Shown piece by piece: positions 24,501 to 36,100 of a stretch of 64,000 nt of DNA (positions are counted from its first letter, which is position 1; each line of letters starts with the position of its first letter). The notes beneath the pieces are model-generated. The model had not been told where the DNA came from. It saw only the letters and a program-made list of their open reading frames with translations, and searched no databases. Made by a program: the position numbers and the translations under genes. The stretch lies in the NCBI GenBank assembly GCA_027922465.2, contig BQMF02000292.1, positions 62,001 to 126,000 of the forward strand, in the 5' to 3' direction. Origin of the DNA: Turritopsis dohrnii. Lineage: Eukaryota > Cnidaria > Hydrozoa > Anthoathecata > Oceaniidae.

Positions 24501-26761
24501 ATAGCAACCGCATAGAAACTTAGCTCTAGGGAAAATTCGACACTGAAGATTTTTTTTATTTTTGGGATGGTGAAACTTTATGCAAAAACAAAACTTTTTA
24601 CCGTGTCAAAATTTCCCTTTCGGCTTAGTTTTTCAGAAAATGAAGAAAGAAGAAAACGAACAATTTATACATCTTCGGAGGAGTACCGCTTTTCTAGCCA
24701 TACATTAGCATAAGTTTCAATAATGGTCGTAAAATTAAATTTGCGCTATCGTGTTGCGTATCGACAAAACGGTTATTAAAATCATTAACATAACAATACC
24801 AAACATTGCCATAATAAATTGAATGAATAATTTAAACGAACAAAATGTTAATACATGCTTCACCAGAACATATTTCGTAATTATACCCTTAGTACTCCCC
24901 TCAGCTTAAACTTAGTGTTCTAGAAATGTTTGGTAGTATATCGCTTGAAAAATTGCTTGGGAAATAAAGAAGGGCAAAAATCCGAGGGTGGTGCAATCGC
25001 ACCCAAAGCAACCCCCGAATTACGCCACTGCGTACTTATTTTGGGGATCTGGAAACGAAGTTATTCAATCTGAATACGAAAATAACACAAAAAGTCACGG
25101 GCACCCTTCACCCTTCAAAGAAATGGCTGCAAATCCGTGAAATGTTTTTTGTGAAAATATTTAAAAGTCGCCAGCACATAAAGTCGTGAATCCTAAAAAA
25201 GCAAGATGTCGCGAAAGTTGCGAGAATTTTTGTGTTCCCGATCTTTTGTGCCTTTAATACTACGATGAACCTCATCTGTATCTTGACGAATTCTATTCAC
25301 ATATTATCGAGCTTCATAGAAAAAACACAAATAATTTGTTCTGGACAATTTATTTATATCAACGTGAATGTACAAAGTAAAGAGTCCTAAGTTACAAATT
25401 AAATCAGATTGATAATTACTTTTTTCACGATTTTACAATACATTTCTCAATCTTGTATTCTCAAATCAGAAGAAAAAGTTATGAATGCACTTCGTCGTGT
25501 GGCTGTCATAAAGTAGTATGAAACGCTTTTTATCGCAAGTTTTGGTCGAGTGGTCCTAACTGTAAAGGTTTTTATTCCAACACAATAATAATATTAACTA
25601 GCCGCCAAGGCGGCGTCGCTCGCCGCCCATGTCCACCTGCTCTGTATCACTGTATCAAATTTCCTTATAAACGGCTCGTATAACTTGTGTTCAACCAGAA
25701 GCAGATTCGAAGTCACAACCTCTGGTAAAACCAATCTTTTATCAGTGTAACAATACACTCAATACGTAGAGAGAGAAAACTTCAACTTTTTATTAGCTTT
25801 TGTTTTAAAAAAGTTACACGCTCTAACATGGGTGCTATCAAACAGGGGAAAAATGGTTTCTCTTCTTAAAAAGTTCACACGGAGGAGAGAAAAAAAGCAC
25901 GTGCTAAATGAATAAATAGAATAAAAAAACGTTCGATCAGAACGCTTAACAATTAAAAGAAGAAAATAATTTATTAAAAGAAAAGTAAAAAAAAATATGA
26001 TATGATATTTTTTTTTAACTATCGGTTTTGAAACATTTTGATTGCTCGAAAAAAAAGTTTACCCGTCTCAGACAGCCAGGCAAGGATATGTTAGGATACA
26101 CTGGCAAACATGCTGCCACGTTCTGCCACTGCTGCTTTTTGTCCAAACTGTTTAATCAGTTAGTTTCTTTGTATTTAGTTGATGTACTGCTTTCAAAGCC
26201 AAGTCAACGTGGAATATAAAACTAACAATAATAGTAAAAACAAAACGTTATTCCTATTAGTTCATCAGCCAAAAAAAGTCACGTTCGATTGGGGTTGCAA
26301 TGTATTCGCTTCGAACTCACGTCGCACACAAAAAAAGAAATAATTTCGCTCACAACTCAATCTACCATTTTGCGTGACTTACAAACAAACAAACAAACAG
26401 ACAGAGAATCGGCTATTAATATATAGATAATGATATAAAATTTTTCTTAGAAATATCAATACATGCATTTATGATGTTTTTGAGAGTGAATTGGCCGGAT
26501 GAGAAAATCACTCCAAAGCTCCATATATTGGAGGATCATGTATTAGAATTTCTACAAAGATGGGGCACTGGTTTAGGTTTCTATGGAGAACAAGGTGGAG
26601 AATCACTCCATGCCAATTTTTCAAGAATTGCGAACAGATACAAATCAATAAAGAATCCTGTTGACCGATTAAGATACACAATGAATGAACATATGCTGGC
26701 CACATTTCCGAAAGCCCAAGAGCTTAAACCAGTCCCAAAGAGAAGAAAATTGGAGAAATAA
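21533..26761 (+). CDS. RAG1/Chapaev-like transposase, copy A (RING-less)
   Basis: Seven exons with GT-AG joints are readable: 21533-22027, 22092-22911, 23102-23304, 23500-23669, 23750-24065, 24178-24338, 26451-26761. No stop or frameshift was seen. The N-terminus has the CRIC...HPKFFCHSCY zinc pattern and a GGRPRK basic stretch, but the second CxxC and the whole RING finger of copies B and C are absent. The core carries GGDHGG (first Asp, about 22656), YGDYQFL (second Asp) with CLWC 19 residues on, and EQGGESLH (Glu) in the last exon. These match the RAG1/Transib/Chapaev catalytic layout. Exon 2 fuses four exons of B and C. Intron 6 is swollen by two inserted transposons. It probably encodes a cut-and-paste transposase; activity is inference. 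Confidence 0.82.
24377..25562. mobile_element. Non-autonomous DNA transposon with CAG...CTG inverted ends
   Basis: The left end CAGTTAGGACCACTTGACCA at 24377 is mirrored by the right end TGGTCGAGTGGTCCTAACTG at 25562, with one difference in 20 bases. CAG/CTG ends suggest hAT, but no clear 8-base target duplication is seen. No ORF of note lies inside. It occupies most of intron 6 of copy A. Confidence 0.75.
25598..26427 (-). mobile_element. Complete non-autonomous Helitron, 830 bp
   Basis: Read on the minus strand, the element begins TCTATATATTAATAGCC and ends in a hairpin (GCCGCC TT GGCGGC) followed by CTAG. It sits precisely between host A and T (A before TC, T after CTAG). These are the canonical Helitron marks: 5' TC, 3' hairpin, CTRR end, A/T target and no target duplication. 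No Rep/helicase is encoded, so it needs an autonomous partner. It lies in intron 6 of copy A, ending only 23 bases before the splice acceptor of the last exon. Confidence 0.85.
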
Positions 26762-27425
26762 ATAATTATACATATTTGTACATATTATGCACATATGTAA
26801 TGGTTTTATACAAATGCAGTTAGTTTCACATATGACTTCTATACATAAATAACTTGCATTCAACAACAACAGAAATCAGTAGTTTGTTATACATAATGTT
26901 TCTCCAATCATAAAAATGAACGCAGCACTAAAATATAATTATCTTGTGATTTAATCTTCACTTCATAGTAATTACATACTCTGGAGGCTATAAAAACTCT
27001 GAAAGTCAGTATTTTGTTGCACTTTTATATCAACACAGATTAATTTCGTAATTTTGTATTATATAAATTTTTCTTTGGAACTTCTGTTTTAGAAGCACGT
27101 CAACAAAATATGCATGCTTCCACTTAACTCCATCTCTCCTGCGTCTATTCTGCTAAAAAATGGCCCATTAATTATTGGTGGAAGCTTGATATAGACAGAT
27201 ATAAATCAGCTGTTTTCGAATGAAAAGTTTAAGTTTCCGCCATATTGAATCAATACAACAGGAAGATTTCCGCGCCAAAATTACTTAAGCTCTCGGATGA
27301 AACAACCGTGGTGTATAAAACGTGTACCAGGGATCAATAACTTGGGTAATGTAGTATTCTACTGTAAATATATAGCTACTTCAGTTGCTTTACGAATTCA
27401 ATAATTAACAATTTGCTTACTTTTA
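26762..27425. other. 3' flank of copy A, no gene
   Basis: AT-rich non-coding sequence. A GCGCGG...ATCTTCC segment near 27265 resembles the inner terminal-repeat block of copy B and a segment near 21312, so the right end of the copy A transposon may lie around 27290-27313. The boundary is not proven. Confidence 0.4.
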
Positions 27426-27429
27426 TTTA

Positions 27430-27990
27430 TTTCATGTAAACTTTCTCCCACTACTGTTATGCCACTAATGCCTAAGGGTGCTTGATAAACATTCTCGTTC
27501 ATAGCTTCGTTAGTGCCTTATATGTTTATAAAAAAGTTTCTTTTGAGCTTCATGAAGATTGAGAGTAGCGTAGTCTGTACTCACACGGTGACGATTACTG
27601 ATGGCATTTATCAGATCTGGTTTCGATAAATTTACTTCCTTCCAAACTTCCTTCAATGCATGCCATCCAGAAAATGGCATAAGGGATAACTGCTTACTTG
27701 CAAAAACAAAGTCATTATTGAGGCTAACACCACTTTCCTTTCGGTTCTTGGGACCAGAGAGCAGTTTCATAGCATCCAACGTATCTTCTGGAAACAGAAG
27801 GGGAACAATATGCTATTACCTTTTCCAGATAAAAAGGCTATCTTGTTTTTTTATTAACATTCTTTCTTCTGGTGTCATTTCTTTAAGCCCTTCTTTATCA
27901 AAGTACTCTTCATGTTCAGCATCTTGCCATTCTTTAAGCTTCAGGCTCGAAACTTCATTTCTCTCCTGGCATTCATCAATGTCAATCTGA
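27430..27990 (-). pseudogene. Tyrosine recombinase-like C-terminal fragment
   Basis: The minus frame reads a block with SGWHALKEVWKEV, then NRHRVSTDYATL, then FYKHIRH, and after a one-base frameshift near 27512 an ENVYQAPL segment. The RH...H-x-x-(G/R)H...Y spacing is that of the catalytic end of tyrosine recombinases, with Tyr in ENVYQ as the likely nucleophile. Upstream exon-like pieces (27790-27990) are acidic and Lys-rich. The N-terminal catalytic Arg was not found. This group occurs in many invertebrate proteins, recalled and not searched. The neighbouring DIRS element also uses such an enzyme, but strand and family differ. Confidence 0.5.
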
Positions 27991-28310
27991 AAAATTCAAG
28001 TCAAATATTTATCGTAGTCTGAGATTTGATTTCATATAAATCACTTAAAAGTCAGCAGTTCATTTTGAAATGTCTTCCTTTCATATGAAAGAAACCCACT
28101 TAGTTTAAATAAAAACTACTTACTACGTACTATTTAGTACTATTCCGAGTCATTTAGATAACCAAACCATGAACCACTTTTAAAATTATTTTACATTGTG
28201 ACATAGTTCTACTAAGAAGGAAACAAAAATCGATTAGATAATATTTCAAAAATCTTAATCCGTTAGTATCGCACGTTTATCATACTGTTATTATGGAGAG
28301 AGAGTTATTA

Positions 28311-30050
28311 TGGAGGAGAGTTTAATAGTGATAGGGTTCGATGACGGGGAAAGTTCAACTAACGAAATTCCCACAAGAAACCTTGGAACCTTGTCTGTTA
28401 TGGAGGAACAAGATGAACCGAACGATAAATAAAATTATAAACGTTTTAAGATAACATCAGAGGAAGAAAATTTTAAGTGGACATTGCCGGAAGGAACGTT
28501 GACTTACGCTAATGAACTGTTTAATAAGTTCATTCCAGATAGGGAGGTGAAGGAAGCTGTTACAGTTCCTCACCCTTACCCTTCCAATATAAATCAAGTC
28601 CGGAAATTGGATGATTTCCAAGAAGATATTCTGTGAGAGAAAAAGAAATCACAGGAATTGAACATGGAGTCTGTGTTGGAAAGGACCCAAAATAAGCTAC
28701 TTGATGTAATGGGTCCCTTATCAAGAGTATGGTTGGCTTTTGATAAAGCCAAAGATGGCGGGGATCAAGAAAATGTTCGGACAGTGGAGGAGTTATTACA
28801 ACACACCGAACAAACAATTTTACTAATTGGACAAACGAGTATTTTTTTAACTTACGAGCGACGGAAGAACGCACTATCTTATTTGTATACCAGTTCGCAG
28901 GTATCATCTACATTGAAAGAGAAATCTGATATTCTCAAAGAAAAGGACATAAACCTATTTGGAAAACCATTCAGGGATCACTTTATAGAAGCCTTGAAGG
29001 CAAAGAATCCCTGAAGGCTTTTGTTGGAGATTCATTACAAAAATCAAATAATCACTCACCGTGGCATCGAAGGTCAACTCTTCAAGCGGCAGCCGTGGAC
29101 CACAATCAAGGATGCCCTTTCGACAGGGTCCTCCACCAGCTCGCTTCTCAAGGAGAGGTGGAGGCCAGAATCCCAAAAAGGGCAATTATGCCTGGACAAG
29201 GAAATTCACCTTTTCCCATAACCTCTCCACTTCCACAGATAAGGAACATGGAAGACCTTCCTCATGTTCATCCAGTGGTAAAAAAATTGTTTTCAGAAAA
29301 TGTGATACCCAGGTGCCATTAGGAGGAAGACTGAAACACTCTCTTCCGGCTTGGAAAATCTTGACGAAAGATCCAAATATTTTGTCAGTAATACAAGGAC
29401 ACGAAATTCCACTATTAAAAGAACCAAATCAAAATAATGTGGTGCCAAATGCCCATTTAAATCATGAACAGTCTTTGTTAACAAAGAAAGAAGAGGAGGC
29501 ATTATTGGAAAAAGGTGCTATTTCCCAAACAAATCATTCAAAGGGGGAGTTCTTAAGCAATCTGTCTCTAGTTCCAAAGAAGAATGGGGGACAGCGACCT
29601 GTGATAAATCTATAGATTTGTTCCTTACGAACATTTCAAAATGGCAGGTTTGCATTTTCTGAAATACATGTTGCAGAAGGGAGATTATTTTTGCAAGCTA
29701 GACCTGAAGGATGCTTACTTTAGTATCCCTCTTCACAAGACATCATCATCTTCTTTGCAGTTTGCAAAGAAATCAGAACAGGTGGTTAATGGACTCAGGA
29801 GGAAAAGGGTTTTCACATAAATCATCTCGAACTCTTAACAATAAAACTAGCCATATTAACCTTTGCCAAAAGGCTAAAAGTAAAGTCTTTTCACATTTAA
29901 GTGGACAACAAAGTTGCTCTGTCATATCTTTTGAAAATGGGGGACACAGCCTCTATGGAAATGTGCAACCTGTCAAAAGAGATTTGGGAATTTCTAATTC
30001 ATTGGGAGATCACAATTACTGCGGAGTACTATGGTGGCCGATCATTGCCA
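28311..30050 (+). pseudogene. DIRS-like retrotransposon remnant (gag, partial RT, RNase H)
   Basis: A Gag-like region (28440-29010, with in-frame stops at 28635 and near 29012) precedes the RT start (KNGGQRPVINL near 29583). A frame-shifted segment follows: HFLKYMLQKGDYFCKLDLKD then AYFSIPLHK (29655-29745), whose LDLKDAYF is the RT motif A of DIRS/gypsy-type enzymes. The RT palm YxDD part is missing: sequence jumps to an RNase H segment (HLELLTIKLAILTFAK, then VDNKVALSYL near 29900). Several stops and an internal deletion make it inactive. No inverted LTRs or internal complementary regions were found. Confidence 0.75.
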
Positions 30051-30304
30051 ATTGAAAAAAAAACAATATGTATGAAAAAAACTGAAAAAAAATTAAAACA
30101 TGGAAATAAAAAAAAACATTTTAAAAAAAAGAAAAAAAATGCGGATAGAGAAAATTTAAAAAAAATACATACCAAAAAGAAGAAAAAAGAAAAATCTTTT
30201 CATGATGTGGCCCATCGTTGCCATAGCCATTCGGCTACCGTAAAAATATTCTGCACACAAAGAGAAGATGGTAGGTCAATAAGTGAAATAAGCAGAGGAC
30301 GCGT
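30051..30304. repeat. A-rich low-complexity stretch
   Basis: Runs of A broken by G (poly-Lys in translation) fill 30051-30200, after the DIRS remnant. Any ORF here is compositional. Confidence 0.6.
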
Positions 30305-30367
30305 GTGAAAGAAGAAAGGAGAAAACAAAAATCAGTAAAGGAAATTCCAGATATACTAGTGGTATTT

Positions 30368-31773
30368 ATGGCAGGGCGAATCCGAAATGACGAGTGGAAA
30401 AGTGACAGAGATTTAAAAGAAGCGCTAACTAAATATGTGGGACAAAATTTGAGAAGAAAAGAAATATATGACTTCGTAACTAGAGATTTTCCGCAGTATG
30501 CCTGGAGTTTGAGAAGTTTAGACAGGAGATTGAGATATTTTGATATCAACTATGTTAACAAAAATGTTCTCCTGGGAACTCTGCAAGATGTTGTCCATAA
30601 AGAAATGATGAATGGTCCTGGTGCTCTTTTGGGATACCGTGCAATGCAGCAAAAGATCCGACAGTTATACAATTTGAATGTTCCAAGGGATTTGGTGCAT
30701 GCTGCAATGTATAATGAAGATCCTGAGAGATTGGAGGAAAGGCGACCTAATTGGCAGGTTTTACTTAGAATATCTGCACAAGGACAAACTCAGCAACAAA
30801 GGAACTGAAACTGTTTCATTGGCAGGCATTCATTGTTACTTACAGAAAGGAAAAGTTGAAGATCCAACAGGAACTGTGCTATTCGGGCCTTCAACCTCTA
30901 ACCAAGTAGGTGTAACTTAATACATCAACCAGTAAAATAAATAACTTGCTTCCTATACCTTCTTAATTATTGTGTATTGTTATTACTAAATTCTTAGATA
31001 GAGAGATGGTGGAAGGAGCTTCACGAAAGGCTAGAGAAATATTATAAAAGTCATTTGAGAACGTTAAAAGATAACCAGCTATATGATCCTCATAATCAAC
31101 TCCACAGGTACACTTTTTTATACACAATATATATATAATCTGTTGACAAAAATCCTTATTATGCAATGGAATGTTTTTTTATCCCTTTGAAAGGAATATT
31201 CTCGTTTTAACTTTGACTTTCATTTAGAGATAATATAGCTTACATCATGGTTCCTATAACCCAACATCAAGCAGATATATTTGTTGACTTGTGGAACAGT
31301 CATAGAATTCGAACTCAAAAAGATACGGTCTTGCCAAGTGGTATACCAAATCATATCCATGCTTTTCCAGAAAACTATGGCCTTGAGGAATGTGGTATGG
31401 CCGATGAGCTTTCTTAGTTTGAAATTTCATTAGCATTGACGTAGAGAATATAACACCAAATAAAAACCACCAGATTCCATAAATGCCCTTTCTTGCTCAA
31501 AAAAATTGATAACAAAGTTACTACGGTATGCATGGCATTCTTATCTATGCTTTTTTCATTTTGTATTGTTTTCAATATTCAGGATCAAAGGTAACTGACG
31601 ACCAATTGGCTGAAGTAGCAGAGCTGTCTGAAGTTTATAACAATGTTGAATCAGATGATCACCTACCTATGGAAATAAGAGAAAAGTGCAAGAACCTTAA
31701 ACCTATCATGCCGATGGAGTCAATTAATATTGTAGAGACATTTCTATTTTTAAGAAACAATTTGAAGATGTAA
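30368..31773 (+). CDS. Integrase-core (rve-like) gene with damaged catalytic core
   Basis: Four exons with GT-AG joints are readable: start-30905, 30998-31107, 31228-31394, 31583-31773. The first ATG in frame is 30368. The N-terminal part has GALLGYRAMQQKIRQLY, typical of a metazoan integrase-core family. The C-terminal part has GPSTSNQ, then IERWWKELHERL, then LWNSHRIR. Between RPNW and GRFYLEYLH the catalytic segment seems deleted with a frame change near 30755. The place where integrases have D-x-G-T-E reads NKGTET, so the second Asp is Asn. Splice sites and the C-terminal exons are clean. It is either a recent deletion copy or a catalytically dead derivative. Confidence 0.6.
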
Positions 31774-32276
31774 TGTGTTAAGATGTTGTGTTAGTTGTGT
31801 TGTCAAATTTGGGGTCTCTGTGATAATTCTGTAACCCAGAGAATTCTCACACTTCAAAACACTGACTTATCACTTTCAAAGGTGCAAGAGCTTCAGCCAC
31901 TCCTTTGTTTTTTAAACTTCATATCTTGAAAAGTTTTTACCAAGTCAAAGTCATGAACATCTTGTATGTTCATCGATACTTAACTTTAGCAGAACTAATC
32001 ACTGTATATAATAAGACTTATATGTAATGTGTATGTATGTATGTAATAGTTTGAATTATGTATGTATGTATGATGTATGTATGTATGTTGTTTTTGTTGT
32101 TTTTGTTGTTTTGATTTTCTTATTAGGTTGCACCACTGTAAGCTTTAACTAATTGATGTCCTTTCCTTTGGGAAAAAAAACATTCTATTCCATTTTATTC
32201 TATTTTAGTTAGCATTCCTAGAAATTAGAAAAAAACACACAGGTCCAATGGGATTCTTACTCGAAGTTATATCATA
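31774..32276. other. Non-coding, with (GTAT)n microsatellite
   Basis: A (GTAT)n/(ATGT)n stretch lies at about 32030-32090, followed by (GTTTTT)n. A TTCTATTCCATTTTATTCTATTTTA run at about 32190-32214 looks like a LINE 3' tail. Confidence 0.5.
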
Positions 32277-32511
32277 TACTTTACGGGGAGAAAGTTTCGC
32301 GGAGAGATAGTTTCGCGCTTTTTGGCTATTTTCGCGAAAGTTTATACGCGAAATGGCCTAGGGAGCCGAAATTCACTTTTCCAGTTGAACAGGAAATATT
32401 ATTTTACGCGAAATAGATTTAGTCACTCATTTGCGAAAGTAAATTGCTAAAATTTCGCGGTTTTTTTCCTCGCGAAACTTTCTCCCCGCGAAACTTTCTC
32501 TTCGTAAAGTA
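32277..32511. mobile_element. MITE with GAGAAAGTTTCGCG inverted ends
   Basis: Left end TACTTTACGGGGAGAAAG and right end CTTTCTCTTCGTAAAGTA are inverted copies, and both ends repeat GAGAAAGTTTCGCG twice. The flanks on both sides contain ATATCAT. No coding potential. Confidence 0.7.
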
Positions 32512-32561
32512 AATATCATCTTCAAATATTTTCTCCAGAAATTCGTTACTAGATACCTTAA

Positions 32562-32873
32562 TGGTAGACATTTTCGCGCAATACAAAAGTTTTTTTCACG
32601 CGTACTAAATTTTGCGCACCCAATAAAAATGTTATTTCGTGCGTATCAATTTTTGCGCAAACCTTTTTTGCCAAAAAAAACTTATGAAAATTAAATAAGT
32701 AACTGTAATTTCAAAACCTTTTCAATTATCAAAAGAACAAAGAAATCTAGAAGAAAACAGTATTAATTTTCGCGCACAGCCCTTTTGCGCATAATTTTGG
32801 TACTAATTTTTGCGCATTTCTGACTTTTTTTGCGCGAATGCGCGAAAATTAGTACATGCGAAAATTTCTACCA
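32562..32873. mobile_element. MITE with TGGTAGA inverted ends
   Basis: Left end TGGTAGACATTTTCGCG is mirrored by CGAAAATTTCTACCA at the right. The interior is full of TTTGCGCA/GCGCAAA-like motifs in both orientations. No coding potential. It lies just upstream of the SF3-helicase gene. Confidence 0.65.
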
Positions 32874-33120
32874 ATAAGTTAGTTGATCAGTTCTTGTTCA
32901 ATTCGCGTTGTAATCTTATTTTAATAAATAAATATTTGGTTCAGCACCCGGCGAAGCAGCTAAATTCAAAACGCTTAATGAATTCCCTTCGCAGAAACAT
33001 TATTCCGTCTGTAAGATAAAGCCTGATTGATTTTTCTTATCTGGATATCATTTCCTTATCCTTATAATATTCTTTTTACATTCTTTTCTACTTTATTTTT
33101 GTGTTCACTTTTCTATTTGT

Positions 33121-36100
33121 TACAGATACCTAGTGGTTCTAAAATCCACAGCGTAAGAGCGCTATGGAACAGAAATTCTGCTGACGCTGAATTAATGATT
33201 GCAAATAAGAGACTTTCAACAGACGAATCATTGGAGAAACTTCAGGGAGTGCAGTTCTTTTTGTCCTGTATAACGGGCACCAAAAGCAATGGCGATGTCG
33301 CTGGTCCTTCAAAAATTGGAATTTCTTATTTTATTTGTGGTTCCTGCGTGGAGTCCTCAATTATTTTCTCCACTTTGCATGACGCAAATTTGGATGTAGA
33401 TTTGTCACTCATCAAGACCAAGAAAGCTGACAAAGTTGAAGCTACCCTAAAAGAACTGTCTATTGTGTTAAAGGTAACAGTTACAATTTTACTTATGGTT
33501 CATTTTTAAGGATTTGAAATTTTTATGTTCCGTTTTATAGGATCACAACAGTGGTTATGCTACTGGCATAATGAACCGGAGCGTGTTGCACTGTTTAACG
33601 AGTGCCCAAAACGCTAGGGAGACTGATGTTATTTCCAGTGAGAACTTCAAAAACTTTGATAAGAATCCATGCAGACTGGTCGTTTGTGACGATGCACTGG
33701 TTAATGCATTGACAAATGCAGTGTTCAACTTAAGTAACGATGGTTTAAACATAAAACTGGTATCGTGCAGAAACACTGACATTTCATTGGCTCCTCCAGC
33801 GTTACAGTCTGAACCAATCTGCTCGTCTTCAAACGCTCTTAGTGTCGTGGGTAGAGCTATGAAGAACGCTGGTCATAGCTTGTATAGAGGAAGTATTTAC
33901 TGTAAATACAATGGTGGTAAGTTGATCAAGGTTTCGTTATTATTCATGTCCAATTGTACAAACAGCAACCTCTAATAACAATATTTGATCTCCGTTCAGC
34001 TGAATACGCATATAAATACATGTGTGGCGTAGAAGAATATCTAAATACACTTTTGACAATACCAGATATTCAAGGAATAATTCTGAAAAACTGGGCCATG
34101 CTGAACCGTATGATTTCAACTCCATATTGCAAGGTATGACCTTTCTGTCTTAACTAAGAGGTACACTTTGAGGCTCCGAAATTCACACTCTTGATTAATT
34201 TACCCAGGTATTGCCTCAACTGACTTTCCTTGAAGATCTGATAGAGATACGAGGGGGGAAATGCTTAAAGTTGTCCAGCCGATATTTTATTGATACGCCA
34301 TTGGGAGATGGGGATTTAGGCGTGCGTTCTCCACGAGGATTTCACGACTATGTTTATTCTCCGCAGTTGGATGGTGGATATTTCGAATCCTCCGTTAAAA
34401 ACGCATTTCCTGATGTGTGTCAACGAGCCAATTTTTTGAATAAATTTTATCAGTGCTTACTCGTTGGTCAACTTCCTTTAAAAACAAGAAAGTTGTTGGT
34501 TGTTGGCCCTGCTGATTCTGGGAAATCATCATGGGCTGAAGTTTTATTTGGTATTGTCCCAGAAAACAAAGTGGCTATGATATCTAAGGAAAAGTGCTTC
34601 GGATTTTCGATGATTGAAGAAGACACACAGTTAATATTTATTGACGAGTGGTCAAGTGACATGTTTGGAAGTGATCAGGCCAAAATATTTTTGCAAGGTG
34701 AGTAGATCATTTTATTTTGTGTTTTGTAGTTACATCTTTGCATTGAATGACCCTTTTTTAAATGTAATAATATTCAAATTCCAGGTGGTTCGTTCACACA
34801 ATCAGTGAAACATCAAACACCAAGGATGCTTCACAACGAAGCAGGTGTATACATCACTTGCAACAACGTGCCAGATTTCGGTAACGAGCAGGCAAACGTG
34901 GAGAGAAGATTGGCGATTTTCCATACCTCTTCCTTGGTGGAAAAAAATGTCGAGGCACCAGCTTGGATGAAAGCAAACGCTATGCAATGTTTAGTTTGGA
35001 TGATGAATGAAATCAACCGCAACATCGACATGGTTGATCCCTCCGAACGATTTTACGAAAAGTATGCATGCAACTTCACCTCTAAATTTCTATGTTGTGG
35101 TTTATTGTCGCTACTATCTTTCTTTTGTCTTTTATAGACGTTGCAATGAGATTATTAAAGCTCGTACCTTTGGCAAAATACCAATGGAGCAGGAAAATAA
35201 AGTGCGTTCGGTATCCATAGCCAGTCTTACACCGGTTAATGTAGAAAAGGCTCCGATGGTTAATGAAGACATACTAAATGCCAGCTTTACAAGTTTAACA
35301 GCAGGTTTGTGTTTTTCTTCATTTAAGTCGACTACGTTTCCTTTTTTGATATCACTTTTTATCTTTACGCTATGTGGAACGCTATTTTAGAAAATCACCA
35401 TAATGTGGATATTGGTGTAACGGCTTTACATGCAACGGAAAGTAAGGAAACGATACACAAAACACTTATTTGTTACCAATTTCTGACACTGACTTATTAT
35501 ACCCCATTTTTTATCTAAAGATGTCAACAATGTTGACGATCAACAGCCTGGGCCGAGCCATCTTAATGACAAAAAAACAGGTAGAACATATTTTTGGTGT
35601 AAAGGCTTTACAGGAAACGGAAAGTATAATCAAACACTGACTTATAATACTACATTTTATATCTAAAGATATCAACGATATTGACGATCAACAGCCTGGA
35701 CCGAGCCTTTTGAATGATAAAAAAACAGGTAGAACATATGTACCACTTAATGCAAAGAAAAAAACAAACAAACAAACAAAGGAAAACAAAAAAACAACAA
35801 CAGCTATGCTTAATAGTTAATTAAAAAAAAATAAAAAAACTTCCTTTAGGTTCTCACAGTGACCCAATAGCGGGAGAACGTAGAAACAATCAAGCATGTA
35901 TACAACAAAATGCAAGTATGAGCTTGTGTCATTTCCAATAAATAAAAAAAGCCCCGACTGAATTACCATTAAATGTAAATCAACAATTTTGTTACCTAGT
36001 GACATCGTCGAGTGACATTGACTCGGAAACTGAAAAAAGACTACTTGCTTCAAGTGATGAAAACATGCCTGACGAAAAAGAAGACTTGCTTGCTTCAAAA

